A stretch of 64,000 bases of DNA from Micromonospora chalcea (lineage in GTDB: Bacteria; Actinomycetota; Actinomycetes; Mycobacteriales; Micromonosporaceae): the NCBI RefSeq assembly GCF_002926165.1, contig NZ_MAGP01000013.1, forward strand, positions 1 through 64,000, given 5' to 3'. Position numbers and translations under genes: made by a program. Numbering within the stretch: the stretch's first letter is position 1; the number at the start of each line of letters is the position of its first letter. The notes under the pieces were generated by a model, which was given only the letters and a program-made list of their open reading frames with translations, ran no database searches and was not told the origin of the DNA. Shown piece by piece: positions 20,640 to 30,128 of this stretch.

Positions 20640-21323
20640 ATGACCGACGGCGCCGTGTCCCGGCCGGTGCGGGTTCTGCTCGCCGACGACCAGCCGCTGC
20701 TGCGTACCGGATTCCGGATGGTGCTGGGCGCGGAGGACGACCTGGACGTGGTGGGTGAGGCCGGCGACGGCGCGGAGGCGGTGGACCTGGCGCGGCGGCT
20801 GCTGCCCGACGTGGTGCTGATGGACATCCGGATGCCGCGGATGGACGGGGTGACCGCGACGCGCGCGATCGTGTCCGCGCGGCTACCGGTTCGGGTGCTG
20901 GTGCTCACCACGTTCGAGCAGGACGAACACGTCGTCGGGGCGCTGCGGGCCGGCGCCAGCGGGTTCCTGACCAAGGATGTGCCGGCCGAGGACCTGGTCG
21001 CGGCCATCCGCACGGTGGCGGCCGGGGACGCGGCGATGTCCCCGCGCATCCTGCGCCGACTGCTGGACCGCTTCGCCGAGTTGCTGCCCGACCCGGCCGC
21101 AGCGCCGGCGCGGGCGCTGGACCCGCTGACCGACCGGGAGCGGGAGGTGCTCACCCACATGGCGCGCGGTCTGTCCAACGCGGAGATCGCCCGGGTGCTG
21201 TCGGTCAGCGAGACGACTGTGAAAACCCATGTCGGGCACGTGCTGACGAAGCTACGGTTGCGCGACCGGGTTCAGGCGGTCGTGCTCGCGTACGAGACGG
21301 GTCTGGTTCGTCCGGGGCGGTGA
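20640..21323 (+). CDS. NarL/FixJ-type response regulator
   Basis: A 227-residue two-component regulator. The receiver domain (about 9-125) has the acidic pair ADD (Asp16, Asp17), phospho-acceptor Asp62 in VVLMDIRMP and the usual Thr and Lys positions. A C-terminal LuxR-type helix-turn-helix follows (LTDREREVLTHMARGLSNAEIA, then SVSETTVKTHV). No histidine kinase is adjacent, so it is an orphan within this window. Its position directly before an ABC exporter suggests it may control it. ATG 20640 follows GAGGGGG at a good distance. Confidence 0.94.
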   Translation: MTDGAVSRPVRVLLADDQPLLRTGFRMVLGAEDDLDVVGEAGDGAEAVDLARRLLPDVVLMDIRMPRMDGVTATRAIVSARLPVRVLVLTTFEQDEHVVGALRAGASGFLTKDVPAEDLVAAIRTVAAGDAAMSPRILRRLLDRFAELLPDPAAAPARALDPLTDREREVLTHMARGLSNAEIARVLSVSETTVKTHVGHVLTKLRLRDRVQAVVLAYETGLVRPGR

Positions 21324-21584
21324 GGTGGCGCGGGTCACCTACCGTGACCAGCGGCGGGGCTGATGTGTTGACCATCACGCCGGGTGAGGCTCTAGCGTCG
21401 GCGTCGCCGGCCGGTCAGGGGCCACCCTGAGCCCGGATGGGGGTCGACCCTCACCGGAAGATCGGCACGGATTCCACCCCAGGTCGGAGGGCTTTCGGGC
21501 TCGCGACCCCGAGGATGGATTCCGCCGCACCGACCAGCGGGGGCGGTGCGGCGTTGAGAACGACAGACGGAAGAGGTACATGAC

Positions 21585-22349
21585 GTGACCGCGACGGTAG
21601 GCCAAGAGCAGGCCGCGGCCCGGGCGAACGATGTGTGGAAGGTGTACGGCAGCGGCGAGGCGCAGGTCGCCGCGCTGCGGGGGGTGAGCGCCGAGTTCGA
21701 GCGCGGCCGGTTCACCGCGATCATGGGGCCGTCGGGTTCCGGGAAGTCCACACTGATGCACTGCCTCGCGGGTCTGGACACGGTGACCAAGGGCACCGTG
21801 ATGATCGGCGACACCACTGTGACCGGTCTCAACGACGCCGGTCTGACGAAGCTGCGCCGGGACAAGGTCGGCTTCATCTTCCAGCAGTTCAACCTGCTGC
21901 CGACGCTCACCGCGCAGGAGAACATCCTGCTGCCGCTGTCGATCGCCGGGCGCAAGCCCGACCCGGCCTGGTACGACGTCGTGATCGACACGGTCGGCCT
22001 GCGGGACCGGCTCGGGCACCGTCCGGCGCAGCTCTCCGGTGGCCAGCAGCAGCGCGTGGCGTGCGCCCGGGCGCTCGTGGCCCGCCCCGAGGTGATCTTC
22101 GCGGACGAGCCGACCGGCAACCTGGACTCCCGCTCCGGCGCCGAGGTGCTGAAGTTCCTGCGCAACTCGGTACGCGAGCACGGCCAGACCATCGTCATGG
22201 TCACGCACGACCCGACCGCCGCCGCGTACGCCGACCGGGTGGTCTTCCTCGCCGACGGGCAGATCGTCTCGGAGTTGATCGAGCCGACCGCCGAGACGGT
22301 GCTGGACACGATGAAGAAGCTGGACGCCCCGGTCGAGGTGGGCAACTGA
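21585..22349 (+). CDS. ABC transporter ATP-binding protein (MacB/LolD type)
   Basis: The 254-residue ATPase has Walker [10 protein letters not shown] at 48-56, the Q-loop in [11 protein letters not shown], signature [15 protein letters not shown] and Walker [14 protein letters not shown]. The PTGNLDS form and the FQQFNLLP segment mark the MacB/LolD/FtsE branch, which powers mechanotransmission rather than classical transport. It starts at GTG 21585 after GAAGAGG. Its stop overlaps the permease start, so the two are made together. Confidence 0.96.
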   Translation: MTATVGQEQAAARANDVWKVYGSGEAQVAALRGVSAEFERGRFTAIMGPSGSGKSTLMHCLAGLDTVTKGTVMIGDTTVTGLNDAGLTKLRRDKVGFIFQQFNLLPTLTAQENILLPLSIAGRKPDPAWYDVVIDTVGLRDRLGHRPAQLSGGQQQRVACARALVARPEVIFADEPTGNLDSRSGAEVLKFLRNSVREHGQTIVMVTHDPTAAAYADRVVFLADGQIVSELIEPTAETVLDTMKKLDAPVEVGN

Positions 22350-24898
22350 TGCTGCGGGCAACGCTCAAGAGCCTGCTGGCGCGCAAGCTGCGCCTGCTGC
22401 TGTCCGGGCTGGCGGTGGTGCTCGGCGTCATGTTCGTCTCCGGCGCGTTCGTGCTCACCGACACGCTCGGGCGTTCCTTCGACGCGGTCTTCGCCGACGC
22501 GTACGCCGAGGTCGACGTGAGCGTCGAGGCCAAGCCGAAGATCGACGTCTCCACGGCGGAGGGGATGCCGCTGAGCACTCCGATGCCGGCGTCGGTGCTG
22601 GACCGGGTCAAGGCGGTGCCCGGCGTCGCCGACGCCGCAGGCGTGGTGGCCGCCGAGGGCGCCCGGATGATCGGCAGCAACGGCAAGGTGGTCACCTCGT
22701 TCGGCCCGCCGCAGCTGGGCCAGAACTGGCTCGGTGAGAGCGACCTGCTGGAGCTGCGCGAGGGCCGCGGCCCGCAGGCCGACGACGAGATCGTGATCAA
22801 CGCCGCGCTGGCCGAGGCGGGCAAGGTCAAGGTCGGCGACCGGGTCGGCGTGCTGACCCTCGCACCGAAGAAGGAGTTCACGCTCGTCGGCGTGTTCGGC
22901 TACAGCGGCGGCCGGGACTCGATCGGTGGCGCGAACGAGGTCTACTTCACCACCCCGGTGGCGCAGCAGCTGATGCTGGGCAAGCCGGACGTGTTCAGCA
23001 ACATCAGCGTCCAGGCCGCCGACGGCACCACGCCGGCCGCGCTGCGCGACGAGCTGGCCCGCACGCTGGGCGCCGACTACCAGGTCAAGACCGGCGAGCA
23101 GCTCGCCGCCGACGCCTCGGCCGGCCTCAAGGAAGGGCTGTCGTTCTTCAACAAGATCCTCCTCGGGTTCGCCGCGGTGGCGCTGCTGGTCGGCACGTTC
23201 CTGATCCTCAACACGTTCTCGATCATCGTGGCGCAGCGCACCCGTGAGCTGGCCCTGATGCGCGCGATCGGGGCCAGCGGCAAGCAGGTCATCGGCTCGG
23301 TGGTGCTGGAGGCGCTCGCGGTCGGCCTGATCGCCTCGGTGCTGGGGCTCGCCGCCGGCATCGGCGTGGGCGCGCTGCTGGCGTACCTGTTCGGTCAGCT
23401 CGCCGGGGGTCTCACCCTGGCCGGGCTGGGCGTGCCCGCCTCGGCGGTCTTCGGCGCGTTCGCGGTCGGCATGCTCATCACTGTGGTCGCCGCGCTGCTG
23501 CCCGCGCTGCGCGCCTCGCGCATCCCGCCGATCGCCGCGATGCAGGACGTCGCCACGCCGGACCGGCCGCTGACCAAGGTCACCATCGGCGGTGCCGTGG
23601 TCACCGGCATCGGCGCGGTGCTGCTGTTCCTCGGTCTCGGCGGGCACGCCGGCGACAGCACCCTGGCGACCATCCTCGGCGGCGTGCTGTTCGCGTTCAT
23701 CGGGGTGGCGCTGCTGACCCCGATCATCAGCCGGCCGGTGGTCTCGCTGCTCGGCGCGATGTTCTCCTGGTCGGTGCCGGGCAAGCTGGGCCGGCTCAAC
23801 TCGGGCCGCAACCCGCGCCGTACCGCGATCACGGCCGCCGCGCTGATGGTGGGCATCGCCCTGGTCACCGGCGTGACGGTGATCCTGGACTCGGCCAAGG
23901 GCAGCATCGGCGCGCTGGCCGAGGACACCATCAAGGCGGAGCTGGTGATCTCCGGGTCCACGTCCGGGCCGCGTCCGGCGAGCTTCGACCCGGCGGTGCT
24001 GGAGAAGGCCGCGGCGATCCCGGGCGTGCAGATGGTCGACGGCGAGTACGGCGACATGGCAGTGGTCGGCGGCCAGCGGACCTGGGTGGCCGTGTCGAGC
24101 AACGTGGCCGCGCTGCAGCAGATCTTCGGGGCGAAGGCCGCCGCCGGTGACATCAGCAAGCTGGCGCCGGACCAGATGCTGGTCAGCTCGGACACCGCGA
24201 AGGCACGCAACCTCAGCGTCGGTTCGACGGTGCCGGTGCAGCTGTCCCGTGGCGACGCCCGCACCTACACGGTCAGCGGCATCTACGAGAGTTCTCAGCT
24301 GACCAACCCGGTGACGCTGCCGCCGCAGGCAGCGGCGGACTTCGCCATCCCGCAGCCGATCCAGGGTTTCCTGCAGCTCGCCCCCGGCACGTCGGTGGAC
24401 GCGGTGCAGCCGCAGATCGAGCGGCTGCTGGCGGACAGCCCCGAGGTGTCGGTGGCCGACCGGGCCGGGTTCATCGAGCAGCAGACCGGTCAGCTGGACT
24501 CCCTGCTCCAGATGATCCAGATCCTGCTGGCGCTGGCCATCGTGATCGCGGTGCTGGGCATCATCAACACGCTCGCGCTGTCGGTGCTGGAACGCACCCG
24601 GGAGCTGGGCCTGCTGCGGGCGATCGGCCTGCGCCGCGCCCAGACCATGCGCATGATCACGGTCGAGGCGGTGGTGATCTCCATCTTCGGCGCGCTGCTC
24701 GGCGTGGTGGTCGGCACCGGTCTCGGCGCGGCGGTGGTGGAGGCGCTCAAGGACGAGGGCATCACCGACCTGATCCTGCCCTGGGGTCAGATGGTGACGT
24801 TCCTGATCCTCGCCGCGATCATCGGCGTGGTCGCCGCGGTGCTGCCGGCGATCCGCGCCGCGCGGATCAACGTCCTGGGCGCCATCGCCCACGACTGA
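22349..24898 (+). CDS. FtsX-like ABC transporter permease
   Basis: The 849-residue permease has the duplicated FtsX/MacB layout. A first transmembrane helix (about residues 15-38) is followed by an extracytoplasmic MacB-PCD-like domain and a three-helix FtsX domain. A fourth helix group starts the second half, then a second periplasmic-type domain and a final three-helix FtsX domain ending [25 protein letters not shown] and [17 protein letters not shown] are the paired coupling helices. ATG 22349 overlaps the ATPase stop (TGATG). Likely cargo includes peptides, lipids or antibiotics, but none is shown. Confidence 0.94.
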   Translation: MLRATLKSLLARKLRLLLSGLAVVLGVMFVSGAFVLTDTLGRSFDAVFADAYAEVDVSVEAKPKIDVSTAEGMPLSTPMPASVLDRVKAVPGVADAAGVVAAEGARMIGSNGKVVTSFGPPQLGQNWLGESDLLELREGRGPQADDEIVINAALAEAGKVKVGDRVGVLTLAPKKEFTLVGVFGYSGGRDSIGGANEVYFTTPVAQQLMLGKPDVFSNISVQAADGTTPAALRDELARTLGADYQVKTGEQLAADASAGLKEGLSFFNKILLGFAAVALLVGTFLILNTFSIIVAQRTRELALMRAIGASGKQVIGSVVLEALAVGLIASVLGLAAGIGVGALLAYLFGQLAGGLTLAGLGVPASAVFGAFAVGMLITVVAALLPALRASRIPPIAAMQDVATPDRPLTKVTIGGAVVTGIGAVLLFLGLGGHAGDSTLATILGGVLFAFIGVALLTPIISRPVVSLLGAMFSWSVPGKLGRLNSGRNPRRTAITAAALMVGIALVTGVTVILDSAKGSIGALAEDTIKAELVISGSTSGPRPASFDPAVLEKAAAIPGVQMVDGEYGDMAVVGGQRTWVAVSSNVAALQQIFGAKAAAGDISKLAPDQMLVSSDTAKARNLSVGSTVPVQLSRGDARTYTVSGIYESSQLTNPVTLPPQAAADFAIPQPIQGFLQLAPGTSVDAVQPQIERLLADSPEVSVADRAGFIEQQTGQLDSLLQMIQILLALAIVIAVLGIINTLALSVLERTRELGLLRAIGLRRAQTMRMITVEAVVISIFGALLGVVVGTGLGAAVVEALKDEGITDLILPWGQMVTFLILAAIIGVVAAVLPAIRAARINVLGAIAHD

Positions 24899-24906
24899 CA
24901 CAGCAG

Positions 24907-24940
24907 GAAGGGGCCCCTCTCGGTCGAGAGGGGCCCCTTC
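24907..24940. terminator. Bidirectional terminator
   Basis: A 16-bp perfect stem pairs 24907-24922 with 24925-24940, followed on the plus strand by a short pyrimidine run. It sits between the convergent ABC permease and HAD phosphatase genes. Confidence 0.85.
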
Positions 24941-24941
24941 G

Positions 24942-25604
24942 CTACCGGTTGAGCAGCGCCGCGAGCAACTCCAGGTCCGCCCCGAGCAGGCTCTCCATCT
25001 GGTGTACGCCGTCGGCGGGCGCGAGCGGCACCTCGGCCGGTACGGCCAGCACCGCCGCACCGGCGGCGAGGGCGCTCGCCACGCCGGTCGGTGAGTCCTC
25101 GATCGCCACGCACCGCTCGACCGGCACGCCCAGCAGACGCGCGGCGGTCAGGTACGGCTCCGGGTGCGGCTTGGCCGCGTCCACCTCGTCGCCGCAGACC
25201 ACCGCGTCGAAGCTGTCCCGGCCCAGCGTGTCGAGGGCCACCTCGACCAGGGACCGGCCGCTGGAGGTGACCAGCGCGGTGGGGATGCCGGCGTCCCGTA
25301 CCGCCCGCAGCAGCGCCAGCGCGCCCGGACGCCAGCGCAGCCCGGTGCGGAACAGCTCCAGGATCCGGGCGCTGATCCAGTCGGCGCTTTCCTGCACGTC
25401 CCGCTCCGGCTGGCCCAGGTCGTCGTGCACGATCCGCATGGCGTCGGCCATCCCGGTGCCGACGATCGCGCGGCGGGCGTCGTCGGACAGGACACCGCCG
25501 TACACGGCGGCCAGTTCCTGCAACGCGACGTCCCACAGTTTCTCGCTGTCGACCAGGGTGCCGTCCATGTCGAAGAGCACGGCGGCGGGGTGCTTGCTGC
25601 TCAG
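24942..25604 (-). CDS. HAD-superfamily hydrolase (beta-phosphoglucomutase/phosphatase-like)
   Basis: The product is a HAD phosphatase of about 220 residues. Motif I is [10 protein letters not shown] with the nucleophile Asp and acid-base Asp, motif II is ALVTSSGRS, and motif IV is [11 protein letters not shown]. The cap region resembles the beta-phosphoglucomutase/GS1 group, so the substrate is probably a small sugar phosphate. The usual GTG at 25580 would leave only two residues before motif I and has no well-spaced ribosome site. A CTG at 25604 has AAGGAGG 6 nt upstream and adds SSKHPAA. I therefore favour the rare CTG start, with moderate confidence. Confidence 0.88.
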   Translation of the reverse strand: MSSKHPAAVLFDMDGTLVDSEKLWDVALQELAAVYGGVLSDDARRAIVGTGMADAMRIVHDDLGQPERDVQESADWISARILELFRTGLRWRPGALALLRAVRDAGIPTALVTSSGRSLVEVALDTLGRDSFDAVVCGDEVDAAKPHPEPYLTAARLLGVPVERCVAIEDSPTGVASALAAGAAVLAVPAEVPLAPADGVHQMESLLGADLELLAALLNR

Positions 25605-25695
25605 CGGGGGCCTCCTTCGATACGGGTACCCCGCCGATCCTGCCAGCCGCGCCGGGCCCGCCCGTCACCGTCCCCGCCCCTGGTGACCCGCGGCA

Positions 25696-26439
25696 TCACC
25701 CGAGACCGCACGCGCCCAGCGACTTCTCGTATCCCCGGAAGAACGAATCGCTGCGCTGCTCGGCGGTGCCGTGCGAGCCCTCGGCGAACCACGGCTGGTC
25801 GGGGTCGTCGCCGACCGCCAGCAGCCCTTCCCGGAACTCCTCCAGGTCGCCGTCCTCCAGCTCCAGCACCCCGGCGCGCACGCTGTCCCCGAGGTACGCC
25901 CCGGCCATGCAGTCGGCCTGTAGCTCCTGCTGGATGGTGAAGTTGTAGCGGATGCCGAGCCGCACCTGCATGCCGTGGGCGTACTCGTGGCCGAGCAGGT
26001 AGAACAGGAACGCGTCGCCGATCTGCCGGAACGCCGCCACCGACCAGTTCACGTCGTAGGCGATGAAGTCGCCGGCCGAGCAGTACACCGCGTTGTTGCG
26101 CGGCAGGCCCTGCCCGGCACAGGCCACCTCGCCCTCCCGGCTGTAGGCCACCACCCGCCGGATCGGGGTGAACCGCTGACCGGAGGCGCGGAACTGCTGC
26201 GCCCAGTACCGTTCGGCCAGCCGGACCGCGTCCTCGATGTCCTGCTTGAACTCGGCGACGCTCGTGGTGCCGTCCGCCCGGGTGGTCTGCGACTCGGGCT
26301 GCGCGCTGCGCGGGGGTGCGGGCTGCTGCGGCTCGCCCTGGTCGACGCCGCCGGCCATGCAGCCGGCCGCGACCAGCGCGGCCACCACCAGCCCGACGAT
26401 CGGCCCGCGCCCCTGACGTCCCGCCCTGTCCCCCACCAT
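25696..26439 (-). CDS. Neutral zinc metallopeptidase lipoprotein (YpfJ-like)
   Basis: The 247-residue protein begins with a signal helix and a lipobox ending in Cys27 (LVAAGC), so it is probably lipid-anchored outside the membrane. A Pro/Gln-rich linker follows (about 35-60), then a putative neutral zinc metallopeptidase domain with GHEYAHGMQ (His151, Glu152, His155) and the third ligand region QELQADCMAGAYLG near Glu172. Paired cysteines may form disulfides. Its substrate is unknown. It is upstream of the HAD gene on the same strand with a gap of about 90 bp. Confidence 0.9.
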   Translation of the reverse strand: MVGDRAGRQGRGPIVGLVVAALVAAGCMAGGVDQGEPQQPAPPRSAQPESQTTRADGTTSVAEFKQDIEDAVRLAERYWAQQFRASGQRFTPIRRVVAYSREGEVACAGQGLPRNNAVYCSAGDFIAYDVNWSVAAFRQIGDAFLFYLLGHEYAHGMQVRLGIRYNFTIQQELQADCMAGAYLGDSVRAGVLELEDGDLEEFREGLLAVGDDPDQPWFAEGSHGTAEQRSDSFFRGYEKSLGACGLG

Positions 26440-26601
26440 GACCTCCCGGTTTTCGTACCCGTGTCCCGCAGCAGTACCCCCGGCGGACGCCGGTGATGCT
26501 CACCGGCTCACACGCACGGCCGCCGGGAAACGTTCACCGGGCGACGGCGTCCCGGGCGCCCGCGCCGGTCACGCTGGATCGGCCCGGGTACCGTCGCCGG
26601 G

Positions 26602-26967
26602 ATGGAGCCGCACCCGTCGTACGCCGGAATTGTCTACTGGCGACGTAGCCTCTGGAACGGCCTGCGGTGCGTGCCGGTGCTGATGACCCTCGACGAGGGC
26701 CGGCTGGCGGCCGGCGACCGGCGCGGCGCGGAGGTGTTCGCCGCGCCCGTCGGGCAGGTCGAGGCCCGGGGAACGATCTTCGGCACGATGCTGCTCACCG
26801 TCGGCGGCCACCGGTACGCCCTGGTCGGCGTGGGCGCCACCGTCTCACCGTCACCGAGCAGGGAACAACTGCGGCGGCTGGACGAGCTCACCGCCCGCGC
26901 CGAGCCGGTGCCCGACCTCGCGTCCTGGTGGGAGACGCTGGCGCGGGCCGGCGTGACGGTGCGCTGA
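26602..26967 (+). CDS. Conserved hypothetical protein
   Basis: A 121-residue soluble protein beginning MEPHPSYAGIVYWRRSLWNGLRCV. It has beta-strand-like segments (GTIFGTMLLTVGGHRYALVGVG) and a C-terminal helix. There is no motif I recognise and no signal peptide. It lies alone between a divergent metallopeptidase gene and a convergent small gene. The frame has strong GC bias at third positions, which supports real coding. Confidence 0.65.
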   Translation: MEPHPSYAGIVYWRRSLWNGLRCVPVLMTLDEGRLAAGDRRGAEVFAAPVGQVEARGTIFGTMLLTVGGHRYALVGVGATVSPSPSREQLRRLDELTARAEPVPDLASWWETLARAGVTVR

Positions 26968-26976
26968 GCGGCGTGG

Positions 26977-27156
26977 TCAGTCCAGGCCGCGCATGATGTG
27001 CGGTTCGCCGTCGTCGTCGCCGAAGCAGCGGTGCAGCACCTGGGCACGCGCCCACAGGTCCAGGCTGCTCGGCGGTCCGACCGGCCCGGTGCCGGCGGGC
27101 GCGCTCAGCACGGGAGCCGGGTCCGGCGGGACCTGCGACGTCACCTCGTCGGTCAT
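26977..27156 (-). CDS. Small hypothetical protein
   Basis: A 59-residue product starting MTDEVTSQVPPDP, with a Pro/Gly-rich first half and a C-terminal helix (SLDLWARAQVLHRCFGDDDGEP). I chose ATG 27156 over an upstream start because TCGTACGAAAGG-like purine sequence precedes it and the extra residues look unlike coding. The family is unknown to me. It ends 10 bp from the convergent 26.6-kb gene. Confidence 0.5.
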   Translation of the reverse strand: MTDEVTSQVPPDPAPVLSAPAGTGPVGPPSSLDLWARAQVLHRCFGDDDGEPHIMRGLD

Positions 27157-27413
27157 GTCCGCCCCTTTCGTCGTACCCATGCTCGCCCTCGGGCGTTTCC
27201 GCCACGTCAACGCCGACGGCGGGGGCGTGGACGCCGCGCCTGATCCGGCGTCGGCCCGTACTCCGGTGACGGTAGTCCGCCGGGCCGCCGAGCACAGCCG
27301 TATTCCCGACGTCGCCGCAGGTGGCGGCCGGTGATCACGCCTGCGGACCGGGCGGGCCGCAGGTGTCGCCGCGCCGGGCGTCGCGACCCTCGCGCCCGGC
27401 TACGGTCTGACGC

Positions 27414-27749
27414 ATGACTGTCGTCCGGTCCATCCTGCTGTTCCTGCTCGCCGCGCTCGCCGAGATCGGCGGCGCCTGGCTGGTGTGGCAGGGCTGGCGG
27501 GAGAACCGCGGCCTGCTCTGGATCGCCGCCGGGGTGATCGCGCTCGGCGCCTACGGATTCGTCGCCACGTTCCAGCCGGACCCGAACTTCGGCCGCATCC
27601 TCGCCGCCTACGGCGGCGTGTTCGTCGCCGGGTCGCTCGCCTGGGGCATGGTCGTCGACAAGTTCCGGCCCGACCGCTACGACCTCGCCGGCGCGGCCAT
27701 CTGCCTGGTCGGCGTCGCGATCATCATGTACGCGCCGCGCGCGAGCTGA
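27414..27749 (+). CDS. UPF0060 (YnfA) family membrane protein
   Basis: A 111-residue protein with four transmembrane helices, matching UPF0060/YnfA, which resembles small multidrug transporters. Landmarks are [21 protein letters not shown] at the N-terminus and the [13 protein letters not shown]-terminus. Its substrate is not established. It stands alone between non-coding DNA of about 200 bp and the sigma-factor gene. Confidence 0.93.
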   Translation: MTVVRSILLFLLAALAEIGGAWLVWQGWRENRGLLWIAAGVIALGAYGFVATFQPDPNFGRILAAYGGVFVAGSLAWGMVVDKFRPDRYDLAGAAICLVGVAIIMYAPRAS

Positions 27750-27821
27750 CGGCGCGGTGATGAGTTTCCGCGCCCGTTCCCGTCACACAGACGACGGGAC
27801 ACGACGACGCGGGAGGATGAC

Positions 27822-28823
27822 GTGATGGGTGCGGAGCCACGGCGGGCGGAGCTGGGCGTACGCGATCTGGGTGAGGTCGACGAGCCGGCGTTCGCCGGGC
27901 TGGCGCAGCGGCACCGGCGGGAGCTGCACGTGCACTGCTACCGGATGCTCGGATCGTTCGAGGACGCCGAGGACACCGTCCAGGAGACGTTCCTGCGCGC
28001 CTGGCGGCGGCGCGAGACGTTCGCCGGCCGCTCCACGTTCCGGGCCTGGCTGTACCGCATCGCCACGAACGCCTGCCTGGACCTGCTGGCCAAGTGCCGG
28101 CCCGAGCCCGCGACCGGCGGCGAGGTGCGGTGGCTGCAGCCCTACCCGGACCGGCTGCTCGACGAACTGCCCGCGGCCGGCGCGGACGAGCCGGAAGCCG
28201 TCGCGGTGGCGCGGGAGACGATCGAGCTGGCGTACCTGGTCGCGGTGCAGCACCTCGCGCCACGCCCGCGTGCCGTGCTGATCCTGCGCGACGTACTCGG
28301 CTGGCCGGCCAAGGACGTCGCGGAACTCCTGGGCGACTCGGTCAACTCGGTGAACAGCGCGTTGCAGCGCGCCCGCGCCGGCATGCGGGAACACCTGCCC
28401 GCGCAGCGGCAGGACTGGACCGGCGACGAGACCGACACCCGCACCCGCGAGCTGGTACGCCGCTTCACCGACGCCGCCGTCGCCAAGGACGTCGCCGCTC
28501 TCGCCGCCATGATGCGCGACGACGTGCGCTGCTCGATGCCCCCCACCCCGGGGCTGCAGATCGGCCGGGACGCGGTGGTCGCCGACTGGGTCGCGGACGG
28601 CTTCGAGAGCCTGGGCAGCATGCGGGCCGTGCCCACCGCCGTGAACCGGCAGCCCGCCGTCGCGTTCTACCTGTGGCAGGAGAGCGACGGCGCGTACCTG
28701 CCGCTCACCGTCGACGCCCTGCGCGTCACCGGCGGGGCGATCACCGAGATCGTCACGTTCCACGCCGACCAGTTCCCGCGCCTCGGGCTGCCCGAGCGCC
28801 TGCCGGCCGACCGTACCCCGTAG
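27822..28823 (+). CDS. ECF sigma factor with C-terminal SnoaL-like domain (SigG/TIGR02960-like)
   Basis: The 333-residue protein has sigma region 2 (about 30-100, with HCYRMLGSFEDAEDTVQETFLRAWR) and region 4 (about 150-205, RAVLILRDVLGWPAKDVAELL). A SnoaL/NTF2-like domain follows from about residue 215, as in the SigG-type ECF group, where that domain may replace an anti-sigma factor. It starts at GTG 27822 (or the ATG just after), with GGAGG 5-8 nt upstream. The downstream gene begins inside its stop codon, so expression is coupled. Confidence 0.93.
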   Translation: MMGAEPRRAELGVRDLGEVDEPAFAGLAQRHRRELHVHCYRMLGSFEDAEDTVQETFLRAWRRRETFAGRSTFRAWLYRIATNACLDLLAKCRPEPATGGEVRWLQPYPDRLLDELPAAGADEPEAVAVARETIELAYLVAVQHLAPRPRAVLILRDVLGWPAKDVAELLGDSVNSVNSALQRARAGMREHLPAQRQDWTGDETDTRTRELVRRFTDAAVAKDVAALAAMMRDDVRCSMPPTPGLQIGRDAVVADWVADGFESLGSMRAVPTAVNRQPAVAFYLWQESDGAYLPLTVDALRVTGGAITEIVTFHADQFPRLGLPERLPADRTP

Positions 28824-29509
28824 TGCCGGTGCGGACGCTCGCGCTGCCCGGCGGCGCGCGCGTCGCGGTGGTCGCGGCCCAGTGGCAGCACGCGTACGGC
28901 GTGGTCACACGCGGACGGGTGCAGCTGGAGCTACGCGACGGCGCGCCCGGGCCGGTCCTGCGCCGCGACGCCGGTTTCTGGCTGCGCGACACCGGAGTAC
29001 GCGCGCTGCGCAACCCCGGCCGTCGTACCGCGACGGTACGAGTCCTGACCCCCGACTTCTGGAGGAGCGACATGATCAGCAGCACCGGCACCGGCGTGGG
29101 CTCTCGCCGTTCGCACGGCTTCCGGCGGCTCGCCGTCACCGGCGTCGTCGCCACACTCGGCGCGATGACTGCAACCACGCTCGGCGCGGCGCTCGCGCGG
29201 GCCGCCGGCGTCGACTTCGCGATCCCGGACGGCGGTGACGAGGCCATCCCGCTCGGCGGCTTCACCGTGGTGACCGGATTCTTCTCCCTCGTCGGGGTCG
29301 TCATCGCCGCCGTACTGCTGCGGTTCAGCGCGCGTCCCGCGTCGCGGTTCGTGTGGACGGCGGTGGCGCTGACCGCGCTGTCGCTGGCGCCGCCGTTCCT
29401 CGTCGGGGCCGCCGCCACGACGAGCGTCACGCTGGTCGCGCTGCACCTGGTCGCGGCGGCGGTGATGATCCCCGCCCTGACGCGAAGCCTGGGCGCGAGG
29501 ACCGACTGA
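28823..29509 (+). CDS. Cupin-like segment joined in frame to a DUF6069-like membrane protein
   Basis: The GTG at 28823 overlaps the sigma-factor TAG (TAGTG), and the frame runs 228 residues without a stop. Residues 1-82 look like a small cupin-type beta domain (RGRVQLELRDG, then GFWLRDTGVRALRNPG). From residue 84 the sequence becomes a four-helix membrane protein resembling DUF6069. A strong GGAGGAG lies before an in-frame ATG at 29072, so two proteins may be made: a fusion and a shorter 145-residue membrane form. I cannot tell which is used. The sigma factor next door may control both. Confidence 0.7.
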   Translation: MPVRTLALPGGARVAVVAAQWQHAYGVVTRGRVQLELRDGAPGPVLRRDAGFWLRDTGVRALRNPGRRTATVRVLTPDFWRSDMISSTGTGVGSRRSHGFRRLAVTGVVATLGAMTATTLGAALARAAGVDFAIPDGGDEAIPLGGFTVVTGFFSLVGVVIAAVLLRFSARPASRFVWTAVALTALSLAPPFLVGAAATTSVTLVALHLVAAAVMIPALTRSLGARTD

Positions 29510-29655
29510 CACTCCGCTCCCGGTGAGTGGGCTGGGCCACAAAACATTCTCGATTCGCAGGGTTCGATCGAAGACGTGCGGGCACTCCGATATGGACCGA
29601 ACGCCGGGCGCCGCCAGTCGGCGCCCGGCGCCACGTTCGACCGAGAGGTGACACC

Positions 29656-30057
29656 ATGACCTTCCGCGCCAGGCTCGTCGGAGCCGCACTCGCCGGGACG
29701 CTCGCCGCCGGTGCATCGGCACTGGCTGGGGCCTCCGCGGCCAGCGCGCAGGCCGAACCCTGCGTTCAGCGCATCGCCGTGGTGAACAACGCCGCCTTCG
29801 TGATGTCCTTCAGCGTTCAGGCGAGCAACGGTCTGGAGACGGCGAACACCGACAACTACCCGATCAACCAGTCGCGGACGATCGATCTCACCACCACGGC
29901 GCTGCCGGTCGGCGCCGACGTCCGCCCGGTGGTCGACGCGGTGGCCGGCGCGACGCGGACCCCGAGCAGCTTCGTGTCGTACTGCGAGAACGGGCAGACC
30001 GCCACGTACTCGGTGACCGGGACGACGTACGACTACTCGGTCACGCTGATCGGCTGA
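29656..30057 (+). CDS. Secreted hypothetical protein
   Basis: A 133-residue protein with a clear signal peptide (residues about 1-32, cleavage after ASAASAQA). The mature domain is about 100 residues of beta-rich sequence with two cysteines (CVQRIAVVNN and SYCENGQ) likely to pair. I recognise no catalytic motif. ATG 29656 has GAGAGG upstream. It stands alone and is followed by a hairpin. It could be a small extracellular binding or spore-surface protein, but this is a guess from topology. Confidence 0.72.
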   Translation: MTFRARLVGAALAGTLAAGASALAGASAASAQAEPCVQRIAVVNNAAFVMSFSVQASNGLETANTDNYPINQSRTIDLTTTALPVGADVRPVVDAVAGATRTPSSFVSYCENGQTATYSVTGTTYDYSVTLIG

Positions 30058-30075
30058 CCGGCACGTCGACGCTTC

Positions 30076-30104
30076 GGGGCGTCCGCCGCCATGGCGGGCG
30101 CCCC
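30076..30104 (+). terminator. Hairpin after the secreted-protein gene
   Basis: GGGGCG (30076-30081) plus CCGCC pairs with GGCGG and CGCCCC (30099-30104) around a 5-nt loop. It lies 19 nt past the stop codon at 30057. Confidence 0.65.
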
Positions 30105-30128
30105 GCGCTCGTACGCTACTTTGACCGG

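Noticed and set aside
21392..25060. Long minus-strand open frame of 1222 codons opposite the ABC transporter
   Set aside because: It is antisense to two clear genes, and its open character follows from GC bias at third positions. The translation is low complexity (Arg, His, Gln, Asp).
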